Origin: Streptomyces sp. NA04227
Lineage (GTDB): Bacteria > Actinomycetota > Actinomycetes > Streptomycetales > Streptomycetaceae
Assembly (NCBI RefSeq): GCF_013364195.1
Contig: NZ_CP054918.1
Span: forward strand, 4,639,001-4,703,000
DNA length: 64,000 nt
Direction of reading: 5' to 3'
Part shown: piece after piece, positions 34,298 through 42,284 of the stretch
Position numbering within the stretch: position 1 is the stretch's first letter
Layout: each line of letters begins with the position of its first letter
Made by a program: the position numbers and the translations under genes
Notes under the pieces: generated by a model
What the model was told of the DNA's origin: nothing
The model's database searches: none
What the model saw: the letters and a program-made list of their open reading frames with translations, nothing else

Positions 34298-36541
34298 TCA
34301 GACGGCGTTCACCGCGACCGACCCGAGGCGCTCCCCTCCTCGCGGCTCCTCCCCGTCCTCCGGGAGCAGGAGCTGCGGCGGCAGTTCGGCGAGATGGCGT
34401 ACGGCGAGGCCGGACACCGCCCGGGTCAGGGCGACGTACAGACGGCGCAGGCCGGTGCGCTGGTCGGGCTCGCCCGCGACCACGGCGGCGGGCTCGTCGA
34501 GCACCACGAAGTCGTACTCCAGGCCCTTGGCGAGGGAGGCCGGGACCAGCGTCAGACGGACGTCAGGGGTGGTCTCCTCGCCGGGGGAGAGGTACGGGAT
34601 TCCCGCCTGTTCCAAGGCAGTTGCCAGGCGGGGGATGCGGGCGTCGGCCGCGATGAGCCCCGTGGAGCCCTCGTGGCCCAGCGCTTCGGCACAGGCGGCG
34701 AGCACCTCGGCGTCGAGTGCGTCCAGGTGCGCGGCGGAGAGGGGGCCGGTGAGCGAGGTGGCGTCGTCGTCCGCGATGGCGGCGTCGTCCGAGGCGACGG
34801 TCACCCGTCGTACCGACAGTGAACCCGGCGATTCCCGCACCGAGTTGACCTCGGCGAGGTCGGGGGCGATGGAGGGCAGCAGGCGCGAGGCGTAGGCGAT
34901 GACCTCACGCGGTACGCGGAAGCCCGCCGTCAACTCCTCGATCAGCGCGCCTGATTGGCCGAGGTGTGCCAGGGCCTCGTCCCAAGTCCGCGTGGCCCAG
35001 GGGGTGGTGCCCTGTGCCAGGTCGCCGAGCACGGTCGCGGAGCCGGTGCTGCAACGGCGCCCCACGGCCCGGTACTGCATGGGCGAGAGGTCCTGCGCCT
35101 CGTCGAGCACCACATGGCCGAGCGAGGGCGTGCGCTCGACCAAGTCGGCTGCCTCGTCGATGAGTACGGTGTCGGCGGCCGACCACTTGGCCGTACGGAC
35201 GCTGCGCGCGGGGCGCTCCCACAGCAGCGCCCGCTGCTCCTCGGCGCTCAGCAGGCCCTCGGCGTGCTCGGCCAGGAACTCCGGTTCGGCGAGCAGGCGC
35301 AGTACCAGCTTGGCCGGGTCGACGACCGGCCAGATCTCCTTGACCGCCGCCTTCACCGCCGCGTTGCGGGCCACCGAGTCCTGCACCCGGTCGTCGGGCG
35401 CCTCGCCCTGCTGCTCCATCCGTACCAGGACGGCGTGGGCCAGGCGCTGCGGCAGCGCGGCGCGCGCCGCCCCGTAGCGGATGTCGCGGTCGAGCAACTC
35501 CCGGACGATTTCCTCGACTTCGTAGGCGGGGATGCGCCAGCGGCGCGAGCCCCTGACCACCACGAGGGGCTCGGTGGGCGGCGTGACGTGGGAGCGCACC
35601 GCGCGCCGCAGCACCTCCGCCATCCGGGCGTCGCCCTTCACCAGCGCGGTCGCCGCGCTGTCGGTGCCGCGCACCTCGACCTTCGCGATCTTGGTGACCA
35701 GCTCGTCCACGGTGGCCTGCTGGACCTCCAACTCGCCGAGTGCGGGCAGGACTTGCTCGATGTACTGGAGGAAGGACCGGTTCGGCCCGATGACCAGGGT
35801 GCCGGTACGGGCGAGCCGCTCGCGGTGGGCGTAGAGGAGATAGGCCACCCGGTGCAGCCCGACCGCCGTCTTTCCGGTACCGGGGCCGCCCTGCACACAG
35901 ACGGTGCCGCCGAGGTCGCTGCGGACGATCTCGTCCTGCTCCGGCTGGATGGTCGCCACGATGTCGCGCATCGGTCCGACGCGCGGCCGCTCGATCTCCG
36001 CCTGGAGCAGCTTGCTGGTCCGCGCCTCCTCGGCCGGGTCCATCAGGTGCTCGTCCTCGTACGCGGTGAGGTCGCCGCCCGTGTACCCGAAGCGGCGCCG
36101 CAGTGCGACGTCCATCGGGTCCTTCTTCGAGGCCCGGTAGAACGGCTGCGAGACCGGCGCCCGCCAGTCGATCACCATCGGGTCGCCCGCCGCGTCGTGC
36201 ACGTGGCGTCGCCCGATGTAGAGCCGGGTGTCGTCGTCGGCGTCCGTGTCGTCAGCGACGGCGGTGCGTTCGGCGGGGCAGGTGCCGGGTGCGTGGAGGT
36301 AGTCGAGCCGGCCGAAGAAGAGCGGGGTGTGGGCGAGGTCGGCGAGTGCCTTGATGCGGTCGGTGATCTGGCGCTGGAGGACCGCGGCGTTGACCCAGTT
36401 CGCGGTGACGTCGCGGATGTCCAGGCCCTCGACGTCCTCGCGCATCGCGCGCAGCGCGGCGCGGGAGGAGGCGAGGTGGTCGCGCTCGCGGCCGAGGGGG
36501 TCGTCGAGGGCGGGGTCGATGGGGTTGCCGGTACCGGGCAC
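34298..36541 (-). CDS. HelD-family ATPase (HelR-like RNA polymerase recycling factor)
   Basis: About 747 residues, superfamily 1. An N-terminal coiled coil (DPLGRERDHLASSRAALRAM) precedes the YIGRRHVHDAAGDPMVIDWRAP region; Walker A is QGGPGTGKTAVGLHR, motif II is VVLDEAQDLSPMQYRAV, and the C-terminal helicase motifs include TSLAKGLEYD-type PASLAKGLEYDFVVLDEP and LYVALTRAV. HelD proteins pull stalled or rifampicin-bound RNA polymerase off DNA. GTG 36541 is preferred because GGAGG lies ten bases upstream; the frame extends to 36688. I found no rifamycin-associated element in the leader. The leader forms two hairpins. Confidence 0.88.
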   Translation of the reverse strand: MPGTGNPIDPALDDPLGRERDHLASSRAALRAMREDVEGLDIRDVTANWVNAAVLQRQITDRIKALADLAHTPLFFGRLDYLHAPGTCPAERTAVADDTDADDDTRLYIGRRHVHDAAGDPMVIDWRAPVSQPFYRASKKDPMDVALRRRFGYTGGDLTAYEDEHLMDPAEEARTSKLLQAEIERPRVGPMRDIVATIQPEQDEIVRSDLGGTVCVQGGPGTGKTAVGLHRVAYLLYAHRERLARTGTLVIGPNRSFLQYIEQVLPALGELEVQQATVDELVTKIAKVEVRGTDSAATALVKGDARMAEVLRRAVRSHVTPPTEPLVVVRGSRRWRIPAYEVEEIVRELLDRDIRYGAARAALPQRLAHAVLVRMEQQGEAPDDRVQDSVARNAAVKAAVKEIWPVVDPAKLVLRLLAEPEFLAEHAEGLLSAEEQRALLWERPARSVRTAKWSAADTVLIDEAADLVERTPSLGHVVLDEAQDLSPMQYRAVGRRCSTGSATVLGDLAQGTTPWATRTWDEALAHLGQSGALIEELTAGFRVPREVIAYASRLLPSIAPDLAEVNSVRESPGSLSVRRVTVASDDAAIADDDATSLTGPLSAAHLDALDAEVLAACAEALGHEGSTGLIAADARIPRLATALEQAGIPYLSPGEETTPDVRLTLVPASLAKGLEYDFVVLDEPAAVVAGEPDQRTGLRRLYVALTRAVSGLAVRHLAELPPQLLLPEDGEEPRGGERLGSVAVNAV

Positions 36542-36976
36542 GGTGCTGGGGCCTCCGTAAGCGCGCAGGGCAGCGGGCCGCGGCCCTGGGATACCGGGCG
36601 CGGTCCGCTCGTGAGGGACGTACGGGCTCGGGGCCGATGCCGACGGTGGTGCTCGGCGTACGTGCGGTCGGCCCCTAGGGGTGCCCATCGGGTGGTCCCG
36701 GGGTGGGCACCGCCGTGAGCTGCCGCCCGGTTTCCGTCCGGGTGGCGGCGCTCCGCTAGGGAGGCGGGGAAGTCGGCGATTCTAGGACAGGCGACGGAGA
36801 GGCTGCCAACTGTTTTTCGGGGGATGGATTCGTGGTGGCACAAGGGGGCGCGCGGACCCTAGGGGCGCCCTCGGCCGCTGGGTGGAGGGACACCGGCCCG
36901 GGGGACGAGTCGGCCGGGCCGTCGAATCAGCCCGCGAGGCGATGTCCGCGCACGTCACGGATCCGAGGATGGAGTC
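36542..36976. other. Gap with structured leader of the helD-type gene
   Basis: Two hairpins lie on the helD side: GGTGCCCA/TGGGCACC (36680-36687 with 36704-36711) and GCCGCCCGG with CCGGGTGGCGGC (36722-36749). A T-run (GTTTTTCGG) near 36811 marks lower GC, a possible promoter. No gene is seen. Confidence 0.5.
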
Positions 36977-37183
36977 ATGACCAGCGCCAGCATCGCCTCC
37001 GTCTCCGCCGCCCCGTACCCGGCCCGCCGCACGGGCTGCACGGCGGACCCCGCGGCAGCCCGCCCCCGCCGCAAGGGCGGCGCCCTGCACGCGGTGAAGG
37101 TCTTCACCGGCACCGCCTTCGGCGTCCTGGTCCTCGGCGACCACGCGAAGTACGCGGAGGAAGCGGGCGTACGACTGCGCTGA
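36977..37183 (+). CDS. Small conserved hypothetical protein
   Basis: 68 residues: MTSASIASVSAAPYPARRTG, a basic middle, and a C-terminal ALHAVKVFTGTAFGVLVLGDHAKYAEEAG that could be an amphipathic or membrane-associated helix. GGATGGAGTC precedes the ATG. I have no family name for it. It is divergent from the HelD-type gene. Confidence 0.6.
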   Translation: MTSASIASVSAAPYPARRTGCTADPAAARPRRKGGALHAVKVFTGTAFGVLVLGDHAKYAEEAGVRLR

Positions 37184-37811
37184 CCGCGCCGCTCGCCCCC
37201 CGCCCTCTCTTCCTCCCTGCGCCAGCTCGGCGCCCGCCTCTCCACCCCGGCGCCGACCACGGGCGCTGCCCCTCCACCCGGCGAACCCCGCTCTCCTCCC
37301 CCGGAAGGAGAGCGCAATGACTCCGGACGGACTCCGCAAGCCCCCGGAACGCCTCCGGATCGTCTTCGGAACGCCCTCCCCGCCCCCCGATTCCAGGTGG
37401 CCCCGGTCACTCCCCGCCCCCTGTTGATCAAGGTGCCCAGTGACAAGCGGCACAGGCCCCTCGGAGTCCACTAGGCGCGGTAGTGGATGAGGGTCATTCG
37501 AGGGCCGGGACCTTCGGCCCGCGGGGCCTCGGGACCTTGGGTCCGGAAGTCCCGGAGCGCCTCGGGACGACTGGCACATCCGGATCGCACAGCTCTGACG
37601 TGCGACGCAGCAAGGTCCCGAGGACAGCACCGGGCTTTGTTGCCCGATGAACCAAAGCGCCTGTCAAGGGGCGTAAATCATCCCCTTCTGCTACGGCTCG
37701 GCATCGTAGATCACACGTTTGAGTCGGATGTCCGGTCTGGGTTACCAAGGTTGGGCCCTGCCCGGTACGAGGCATTCGCACCGGGTCCGCTCATGCAGGA
37801 GGTAAGCCCGA
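37184..37811. other. Long gap upstream of the LytM peptidase gene
   Basis: It contains a cluster of GGGACC-type palindromes at 37507-37553 and a lower-GC leader from about 37640 (CAAAGCGCCTG, GTAAATCATCC, GATCACACGTTTGAG). I looked for a c-di-AMP (ydaO) riboswitch, since such genes often carry one, and could not find its conserved cores. No gene is supported. Confidence 0.5.
37507..37553. promoter_or_regulatory. Cluster of DevR/DosR-like palindromes
   Basis: GGGACCTTCGGCCC (37507-37520), GGGACCTTGGGTCC (37531-37544) and GGGTCCGGAAGTCCC (37539-37553) resemble boxes of DevR/OsdR type hypoxia-dormancy regulators, two of them overlapping. They lie about 260 bp before the LytM gene. Chance occurrence in GC-rich DNA is possible. 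Confidence 0.35.
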
Positions 37812-38555
37812 ATGACGAAGCGCGCCATGTTCCCCGGCATTGGTTCGACCCCGATCCGTACCCGTGCGGCCGTACTCGCCGCCGGTATGGGCGTCACCGC
37901 CGCCATGGGCGCCGGTATCGCTGTCGCGGCCGACGACGGTGCCAAGGACGTGACCGCTGCGACCTCCACCGCCACCGCGGTGAAGGAGCAGGCCGAGGCC
38001 CAGGCCAAGGCCGGTCAGAAGGCCGAGAAGGCCGCGAAGGCCAAGAAGGACGCGAAGTCCGAGCGAGGCGAGAAGAAGGCCGAGCGCAAGGCCGAGCGGA
38101 AGTCGGCCCCGAAGAAGGCCGCGCCCAAGAAGCCCGCTTCCTGGGTCAGCCCGGTCAAGAAGTACGAGCTGTCCGCGAGCTTCGGTCTCGGCGGCAACAT
38201 GTGGTCGCAGAAGCACTCCGGCCAGGACTTCGCCGTTCCGGTCGGCACCGACGTCAAGTCCGTGCACGGCGGCACCGTGGTCAAGGCCGGTCCCAACGGC
38301 GGCGGCGACGGCCCGGCGTACGGCAACGCGATCGTGATCAAGCACGGCAACGGCACCTACTCGCAGTACGCGCACCTGTCGCGGATCGACGTGAGCATCG
38401 GTGAGACCGTCAAGACCGGCGAGCACATCGCCAAGTCCGGCAACACCGGCAACTCCAGCGGTCCCCACCTGCACTTCGAGGTCCGGACCACCCCGAACTA
38501 CGGCACCGCCGTCAACCCGGTCCAGTTCCTGCGCGGCGAGGGTCTGTCGCTCTGA
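37812..38555 (+). CDS. Secreted M23 (LytM) family peptidoglycan endopeptidase
   Basis: 247 residues. A signal peptide (RTRAAVLAAGMGVTAAMGAGIAVAA) is followed by a charged Ala/Lys/Glu-rich linker of about 65 residues and the LytM domain. The zinc motifs are HSGQDF and HLHFE; the third His is in YSQYAHLSR. It should cut peptide cross-links of peptidoglycan. GCAGGAGGTAAGCCCG before ATG 37812 is a strong ribosome binding site. The long upstream gap suggests elaborate control. Terminator hairpins follow. Confidence 0.92.
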   Translation: MTKRAMFPGIGSTPIRTRAAVLAAGMGVTAAMGAGIAVAADDGAKDVTAATSTATAVKEQAEAQAKAGQKAEKAAKAKKDAKSERGEKKAERKAERKSAPKKAAPKKPASWVSPVKKYELSASFGLGGNMWSQKHSGQDFAVPVGTDVKSVHGGTVVKAGPNGGGDGPAYGNAIVIKHGNGTYSQYAHLSRIDVSIGETVKTGEHIAKSGNTGNSSGPHLHFEVRTTPNYGTAVNPVQFLRGEGLSL

Positions 38556-38591
38556 CCGGCCTGCCCGCCCGCGAGCAGGCGGGGACCGGCG

Positions 38592-38620
38592 CCCGGGCAC
38601 GGATACGTCCGTAGCCCGGG
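38592..38620 (+). terminator. Hairpin terminator between the LytM and TetR genes
   Basis: CCCGGGCACGGA pairs with TCCGT-A-GCCCGGG around TACG with one bulged base. It lies between convergent genes and could stop both. There is no T-run. Confidence 0.55.
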
Positions 38621-38663
38621 GGCGGGAACAACACCTTCACAGCAGCAACAGGGCAGGGTGCGC

Positions 38664-39236
38664 TCAGGCGTGCTCGTGCGCCTGAGTCACCAGATCGATG
38701 GCGACCTCGAGGGAAGCGCTCCGCTTGTCCTCGGGGTCGCCTTCGACGTCCGTCAGCAGGAACATCGAGGCGTGCAGCGTGTACAGCGCGCTGACGCAGC
38801 GGACCTGGTCGGTCAGCGGCGCCTGCTCGTCGCGCAGTACGCCGAGCAGCGCGCGTACCCGGTCCTTGAAGATCTCGCCGATCTTCAGGTCCCGCAGCGC
38901 GGCCTGGTTCTCCTGCATGAAGCGGAAGAGGGGGGCCGCGTCGTTGAGCGCCGCGCTGTAGCGGCGCAGCAGCTCCTTCTTGAACTCCAGGGTCGGCTCC
39001 TGGGTCTTGCCCCAGGCGACCAGCTCGTCGATCGGGCCCGTCAGATCCTGGAAGACGCTGATCAGGATGTCTTCCTTGGTCTTGAAGTGGTAGTAGAGCG
39101 CCGCCTTGGTGACGTCCAGGAGCTGGGCGATCTCCCGGAGTGAGGTCTTCTCGTAGCCCTGCTCGGCGAAGAGTTCGAGGGCCACGTCCTGGATGCGCTG
39201 CCGCGTGTCCGTGCGGCGCTGCGGGTGGGTGCCCAT
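38664..39236 (-). CDS. TetR family repressor of the adjacent MFS pump
   Basis: 190 residues. The HTH is ALELFAEQGYEKTSLREIAQLLDVTKAALYYHFKTKEDIL; the C-terminal ligand domain is helical and variable. ATG 39236 with GAGGAGCAGCC upstream is chosen over the frame start at 39368. It is divergent from an MFS drug exporter, and two palindromes ACTTGnCGCCCGGCAAGT lie between them, so it should repress both genes until bound by the pump substrate. Confidence 0.92.
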   Translation of the reverse strand: MGTHPQRRTDTRQRIQDVALELFAEQGYEKTSLREIAQLLDVTKAALYYHFKTKEDILISVFQDLTGPIDELVAWGKTQEPTLEFKKELLRRYSAALNDAAPLFRFMQENQAALRDLKIGEIFKDRVRALLGVLRDEQAPLTDQVRCVSALYTLHASMFLLTDVEGDPEDKRSASLEVAIDLVTQAHEHA

Positions 39237-39326
39237 CCTGGCTGCTCCTCGGGTGCTGGGTCTTCGGGCGGTACGTACGGCCTGCGGTGCGGGGCGGACC
39301 CTGAGCGTACGGCCGGAATCCAACTT

Positions 39327-39344
39327 ACTTGACGCCCGGCAAGT
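39327..39344. promoter_or_regulatory. TetR operator, copy 1
   Basis: ACTTGACGCCCGGCAAGT has ACTTG/CAAGT arms around eight bases. It is repeated in inverted form at 39372-39389, 45 bp away, in the TetR-MFS divergent region. Confidence 0.7.
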
Positions 39345-39371
39345 TGGGCCGCTACGTTCACCGTGCAATCA

Positions 39372-39389
39372 ACTAGCCGGGCGGCAAGT
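39372..39389. promoter_or_regulatory. TetR operator, copy 2
   Basis: ACTAGCCGGGCGGCAAGT is the inverted counterpart of copy 1. Extended arms (39323-39340 and 39376-39393) match at 17 of 18 bases, which supports real binding sites. Confidence 0.7.
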
Positions 39390-39455
39390 AAGTCGGCAAG
39401 TGCGTGCACGCTGCGTCCCTCGGGCCCGCGTCCGCCGCCCAGGGGGGAGCGGAAG

Positions 39456-41039
39456 ATGGCTCAGACACAGCAGCAGGCCCCGGTGGCGGGGCGGGCCCCG
39501 GCACCGGACGGGGAAAAGCCCCGCAACATGTACGTCGTCCTGCTCGCGCTGATGATCGCGATCATGCTCTCGATGCTGGACAACATGATCGTCGGCACCG
39601 CGATGCCCACGATCGTCGGCGAACTCGGCGGCATGGAGCACCTGTCGTGGGTGGTGACCTCCTACACCCTGGCGACCGCGGCCTCCACCCCGATCTGGGG
39701 CAAGCTCGGCGACATGTACGGCCGCAAGGGCATGTTCCTGACCTCGATCGTGGTCTTCCTGATCGGCTCGGCACTCAGCGGCATGGCCCAGGACATGGGC
39801 CAGCTCATCGGCTTCCGCGCGGTCCAGGGCCTGGGCGCGGGCGGCCTGATGGTCGGAGTCATGGCGATCATCGGCGAGCTCGTACCGCCCCGGGAGCGCG
39901 GCAAGTACCAGGGGCTGCTCGCCGCGGTGATGGCCGTCGCGATGGTCGGCGGCCCGCTGGCCGGCGGCGCGATCACCGACCACCTCGGCTGGCGCTGGTC
40001 CTTCTACCTCAACCTGCCCCTGGGTGCCGTCGCCTTCTTCGCCGTCTCGGCCGTACTGCACCTGCCCAAGAAGCGCGCCGAGGGCCGGATCGACTTCCTC
40101 GGCGCCGCACTGCTGACCGTCGGCATCACCGCCATCGTCCTGGTCACCACCTGGGGCGGCACCGAGTACGCCTGGTCCTCGCCGATGATCATGGAGCTGA
40201 TCGCGCTCGGCGTGACCGCCCTGGTCGGCTTCGTCTTCGTACAGAAGCGGACCGTGCAGCCGATCATCCCGCTGCACCTCTTCCGCAACCGCAACTTCGC
40301 GCTGATGAGCGTGATCAGCTTCGTCACCGGCTTCGTGATGTTCGGCGCGGTGCTCTTCCTGCCGCTGTTCCAGCAGTCGGTGCAGGGAGCCTCCGCGACC
40401 AACTCGGGTCTGCTCCTGCTCCCGCTGCTCAGCGGCATGTTGGTGGTCTCGCTGATAGCCGGCCGGGTGACCACCAAGACCGGCAGGTACCGGGTGTTCC
40501 CGATGGCCGGCGGCGCCCTGCTGATCGCGGGCTCGCTGCTGCTCGCCCAGATGGACACCGGCACCAGCCGCCTCACCGCCAGCCTGTACATGGCCGTGCT
40601 CGGTGCGGGACTCGGTGCGCTGACCCAGATCACCATGCTCGTCGCGCAGAACAGCGTGGAGATGAAGGACATGGGCGTCGCCTCGTCGACCGCCACCCTG
40701 ACCCGCACCCTCGGCTCCTCCTTCGGTGTCGCGCTCATGGGCGTGCTGTTCAACGACCGCGTCGAGCAGGTCATGACCGACCGTGCGGGCGCCGTCGGCG
40801 GCAAGGTCACCGAGCAGTCGGCCCAACTCGACGCCGCCAGCCTGGCCAAGCTCCCCGACGTGGCGCGCGAGGCGTACCAGCACGCGGTGTCCTCGGGCAC
40901 GCATGCCGCGTTCCTGCTCGGGGCGGCTGTCTCGGTTGTGGTGCTTGTGGCGTCGTTCTTTGTGAAGGAGGTGCCGTTGCGGGGGTCGGCTCCTGGGCAG
41001 CAGCCTTCGGGGGAGGCCGCAGGGGGAGCGGCGGGCTGA
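39456..41039 (+). CDS. MFS multidrug exporter, EmrB/QacA (DHA2) family
   Basis: About 527 residues with 14 predicted membrane helices. Motif A is GKLGDMYGRKGMF, motif C-like positions follow in GPLAGGAITDHLGWRWSFYLNLPLGA, and MLDNMIVGTAMPTIVGEL is the typical opening of DHA2 antiporters. It should export a drug or an endogenous small molecule with protons. GGGGGGAGCGGAAG precedes ATG 39456. It pairs with the divergent TetR gene. No biosynthetic cluster is adjacent, so the substrate is unknown. Confidence 0.93.
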   Translation: MAQTQQQAPVAGRAPAPDGEKPRNMYVVLLALMIAIMLSMLDNMIVGTAMPTIVGELGGMEHLSWVVTSYTLATAASTPIWGKLGDMYGRKGMFLTSIVVFLIGSALSGMAQDMGQLIGFRAVQGLGAGGLMVGVMAIIGELVPPRERGKYQGLLAAVMAVAMVGGPLAGGAITDHLGWRWSFYLNLPLGAVAFFAVSAVLHLPKKRAEGRIDFLGAALLTVGITAIVLVTTWGGTEYAWSSPMIMELIALGVTALVGFVFVQKRTVQPIIPLHLFRNRNFALMSVISFVTGFVMFGAVLFLPLFQQSVQGASATNSGLLLLPLLSGMLVVSLIAGRVTTKTGRYRVFPMAGGALLIAGSLLLAQMDTGTSRLTASLYMAVLGAGLGALTQITMLVAQNSVEMKDMGVASSTATLTRTLGSSFGVALMGVLFNDRVEQVMTDRAGAVGGKVTEQSAQLDAASLAKLPDVAREAYQHAVSSGTHAAFLLGAAVSVVVLVASFFVKEVPLRGSAPGQQPSGEAAGGAAG

Positions 41040-41134
41040 GGAGGCGGCTTCGGAGTCGCGTAAGTACAGGAGATTTTTAGTTTGGCGTGTGTCTGCAGCG
41101 CAGAACTAAAGACAGCTGGCGACGGGCAGCGCGG

Positions 41135-41545
41135 TTACTTCACAAGGCGCATGACGCCTCTGCCCCAAGTGGTGCTTATCGAGGGGAACTTCCGTGCGGG
41201 GGACGGCAGTTGGTAGGTGCTGGTCTGTGCCGTGAAGACGTAGCGGGTGCCGTCCTCGTCTCTCGCGCAGAAGAGGTAGGGCTCTCCGAGGGCTACGCAG
41301 CCGAGTGCCCAGGCGTGTTCTTCCGCGTCGGCTGCCCAGGACTGTACGGGGTGGGCGTAGTGAGGGGCGAGTTGGTCCGCGAGGTGCTGGGCGCGTGCGT
41401 GGAGCCAACGCAGGGCTGCGCGTGGGGAGTTGGTGCGGTGCTCGCCGAGCGGGATGCGGAGGCCGCCGGGGGTGTGGGCCGTGAGACGGACGCTGTAGGT
41501 GCCGCGTACCCGGTCGCGTAGAGGAGTCTCGTGTGTGAGCGTCAC
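41135..41545 (-). CDS. Hypothetical protein coupled to an anti-sigma-like ATPase
   Basis: About 136 residues, soluble: VTLTHETPLRDRVRGTYSVRLTAHTPGG, SPRAALRWLHARAQHLADQLAP and a C-terminal AWALGCVALGEPYLFCARDEDGTRYVFTA. I do not recognise the family. GTG 41545 overlaps the stop of the ATPase gene as GTGA, so the start is well supported and the two are co-translated. It probably belongs to the WhiJ-like island. Confidence 0.72.
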   Translation of the reverse strand: MTLTHETPLRDRVRGTYSVRLTAHTPGGLRIPLGEHRTNSPRAALRWLHARAQHLADQLAPHYAHPVQSWAADAEEHAWALGCVALGEPYLFCARDEDGTRYVFTAQTSTYQLPSPARKFPSISTTWGRGVMRLVK

Positions 41546-41988
41546 GGGGTGGCCGCCTCCGCCAACAGCAGGCACGCCCATACGGTCTTGCCGACCCCGA
41601 GACGTGGTGCGACGCCCCAGGAGTCGGCGAGCGCGGTCACCAGGGCCAGCCCTCGGCCGGACTCCTCCTCGGGTCCCGCCTCCCTCGGCAGGGGCTTCTC
41701 GTCGCTTGCGTCCGAGACTTCGAGACGCAGTTCCGGACCCTTCAGTTCGAAGCGGACCAGGATCTCGCGGCCGGGTGTCGTCTTCGCGCAGATCGCGTTG
41801 GTGGCCAGTTCGGAGAGCAACAGGACTGCGGTGTCCGCTACTTCACCGTTCACGCGCCAGAGAGCGAGTTGGCGGCGGAGGGCGTCGCGGGCGTGGGCGA
41901 CGTTTCGGCGGTGGCGGGGGTATTGGTAGGTGACTGCCTTGGCGGGACTGCTGTCCCCGGTGGACTGCGCTGGGGTGATCGTGGTCAT
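41542..41988 (-). CDS. RsbW/SpoIIAB-like ATP-binding anti-sigma-type kinase
   Basis: 148 residues, GHKL fold. The N box is VLLLSELATNAICAK, the G1 region DASDEKP and G2 SGRGLALVTALADSWGV. This small HATPase_c_2 type acts elsewhere as anti-sigma factor kinase. Next to HTH-DUF5753 and DUF397 genes it recalls the ATPase encoded in WhiJ-like clusters of streptomycetes. It is divergent from the HTH gene across 296 bp. Confidence 0.87.
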   Translation of the reverse strand: MTTITPAQSTGDSSPAKAVTYQYPRHRRNVAHARDALRRQLALWRVNGEVADTAVLLLSELATNAICAKTTPGREILVRFELKGPELRLEVSDASDEKPLPREAGPEEESGRGLALVTALADSWGVAPRLGVGKTVWACLLLAEAATP

Positions 41989-42126
41989 GTCGCGGCCTCA
42001 CTCTCAGGGTGGGGAGCGCGTCTTGTCGCCCAGGGGCGTGGTGACAGGGCGCGGCTGAACTGACGAGCGACTACGGCCAGTTGATGACTGACTGACATGG
42101 AGTCACCGCCATTGGCAGAATGCACG

Positions 42127-42156
42127 TGTGCACCATGGGTGCGCAACCTGTGCACC
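42127..42156. promoter_or_regulatory. Candidate operator: TGTGCACC direct repeats
   Basis: TGTGCACC occurs at 42127-42134 and 42149-42156, exactly 22 bp (two helical turns) apart, with a related GGGTGCGC between. The pair lies 129 bp before the HTH gene in the divergent region, a natural place for its operator. Confidence 0.4.
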
Positions 42157-42284
42157 TAAAAACCCACGTACTGAACCTCTGTGCCCATCGACGTGCGCCC
42201 CGCAGGGCGGCAGAATGCAACCCGACGGTTCCAACTGCGCACCTACAGAGGGCAGATCGTCACCCGGAAGGCAGGAAACAGAAC

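Noticed and set aside
36542..36830. Rifamycin-associated element before the HelD-type gene
   Set aside because: The expected GGGGCTTGC-type palindrome is not present on either strand of the leader.
37600..37811. c-di-AMP (ydaO) riboswitch before the LytM peptidase
   Set aside because: Several Streptomyces wall-hydrolase genes carry one, but the conserved cores of the element could not be found here.
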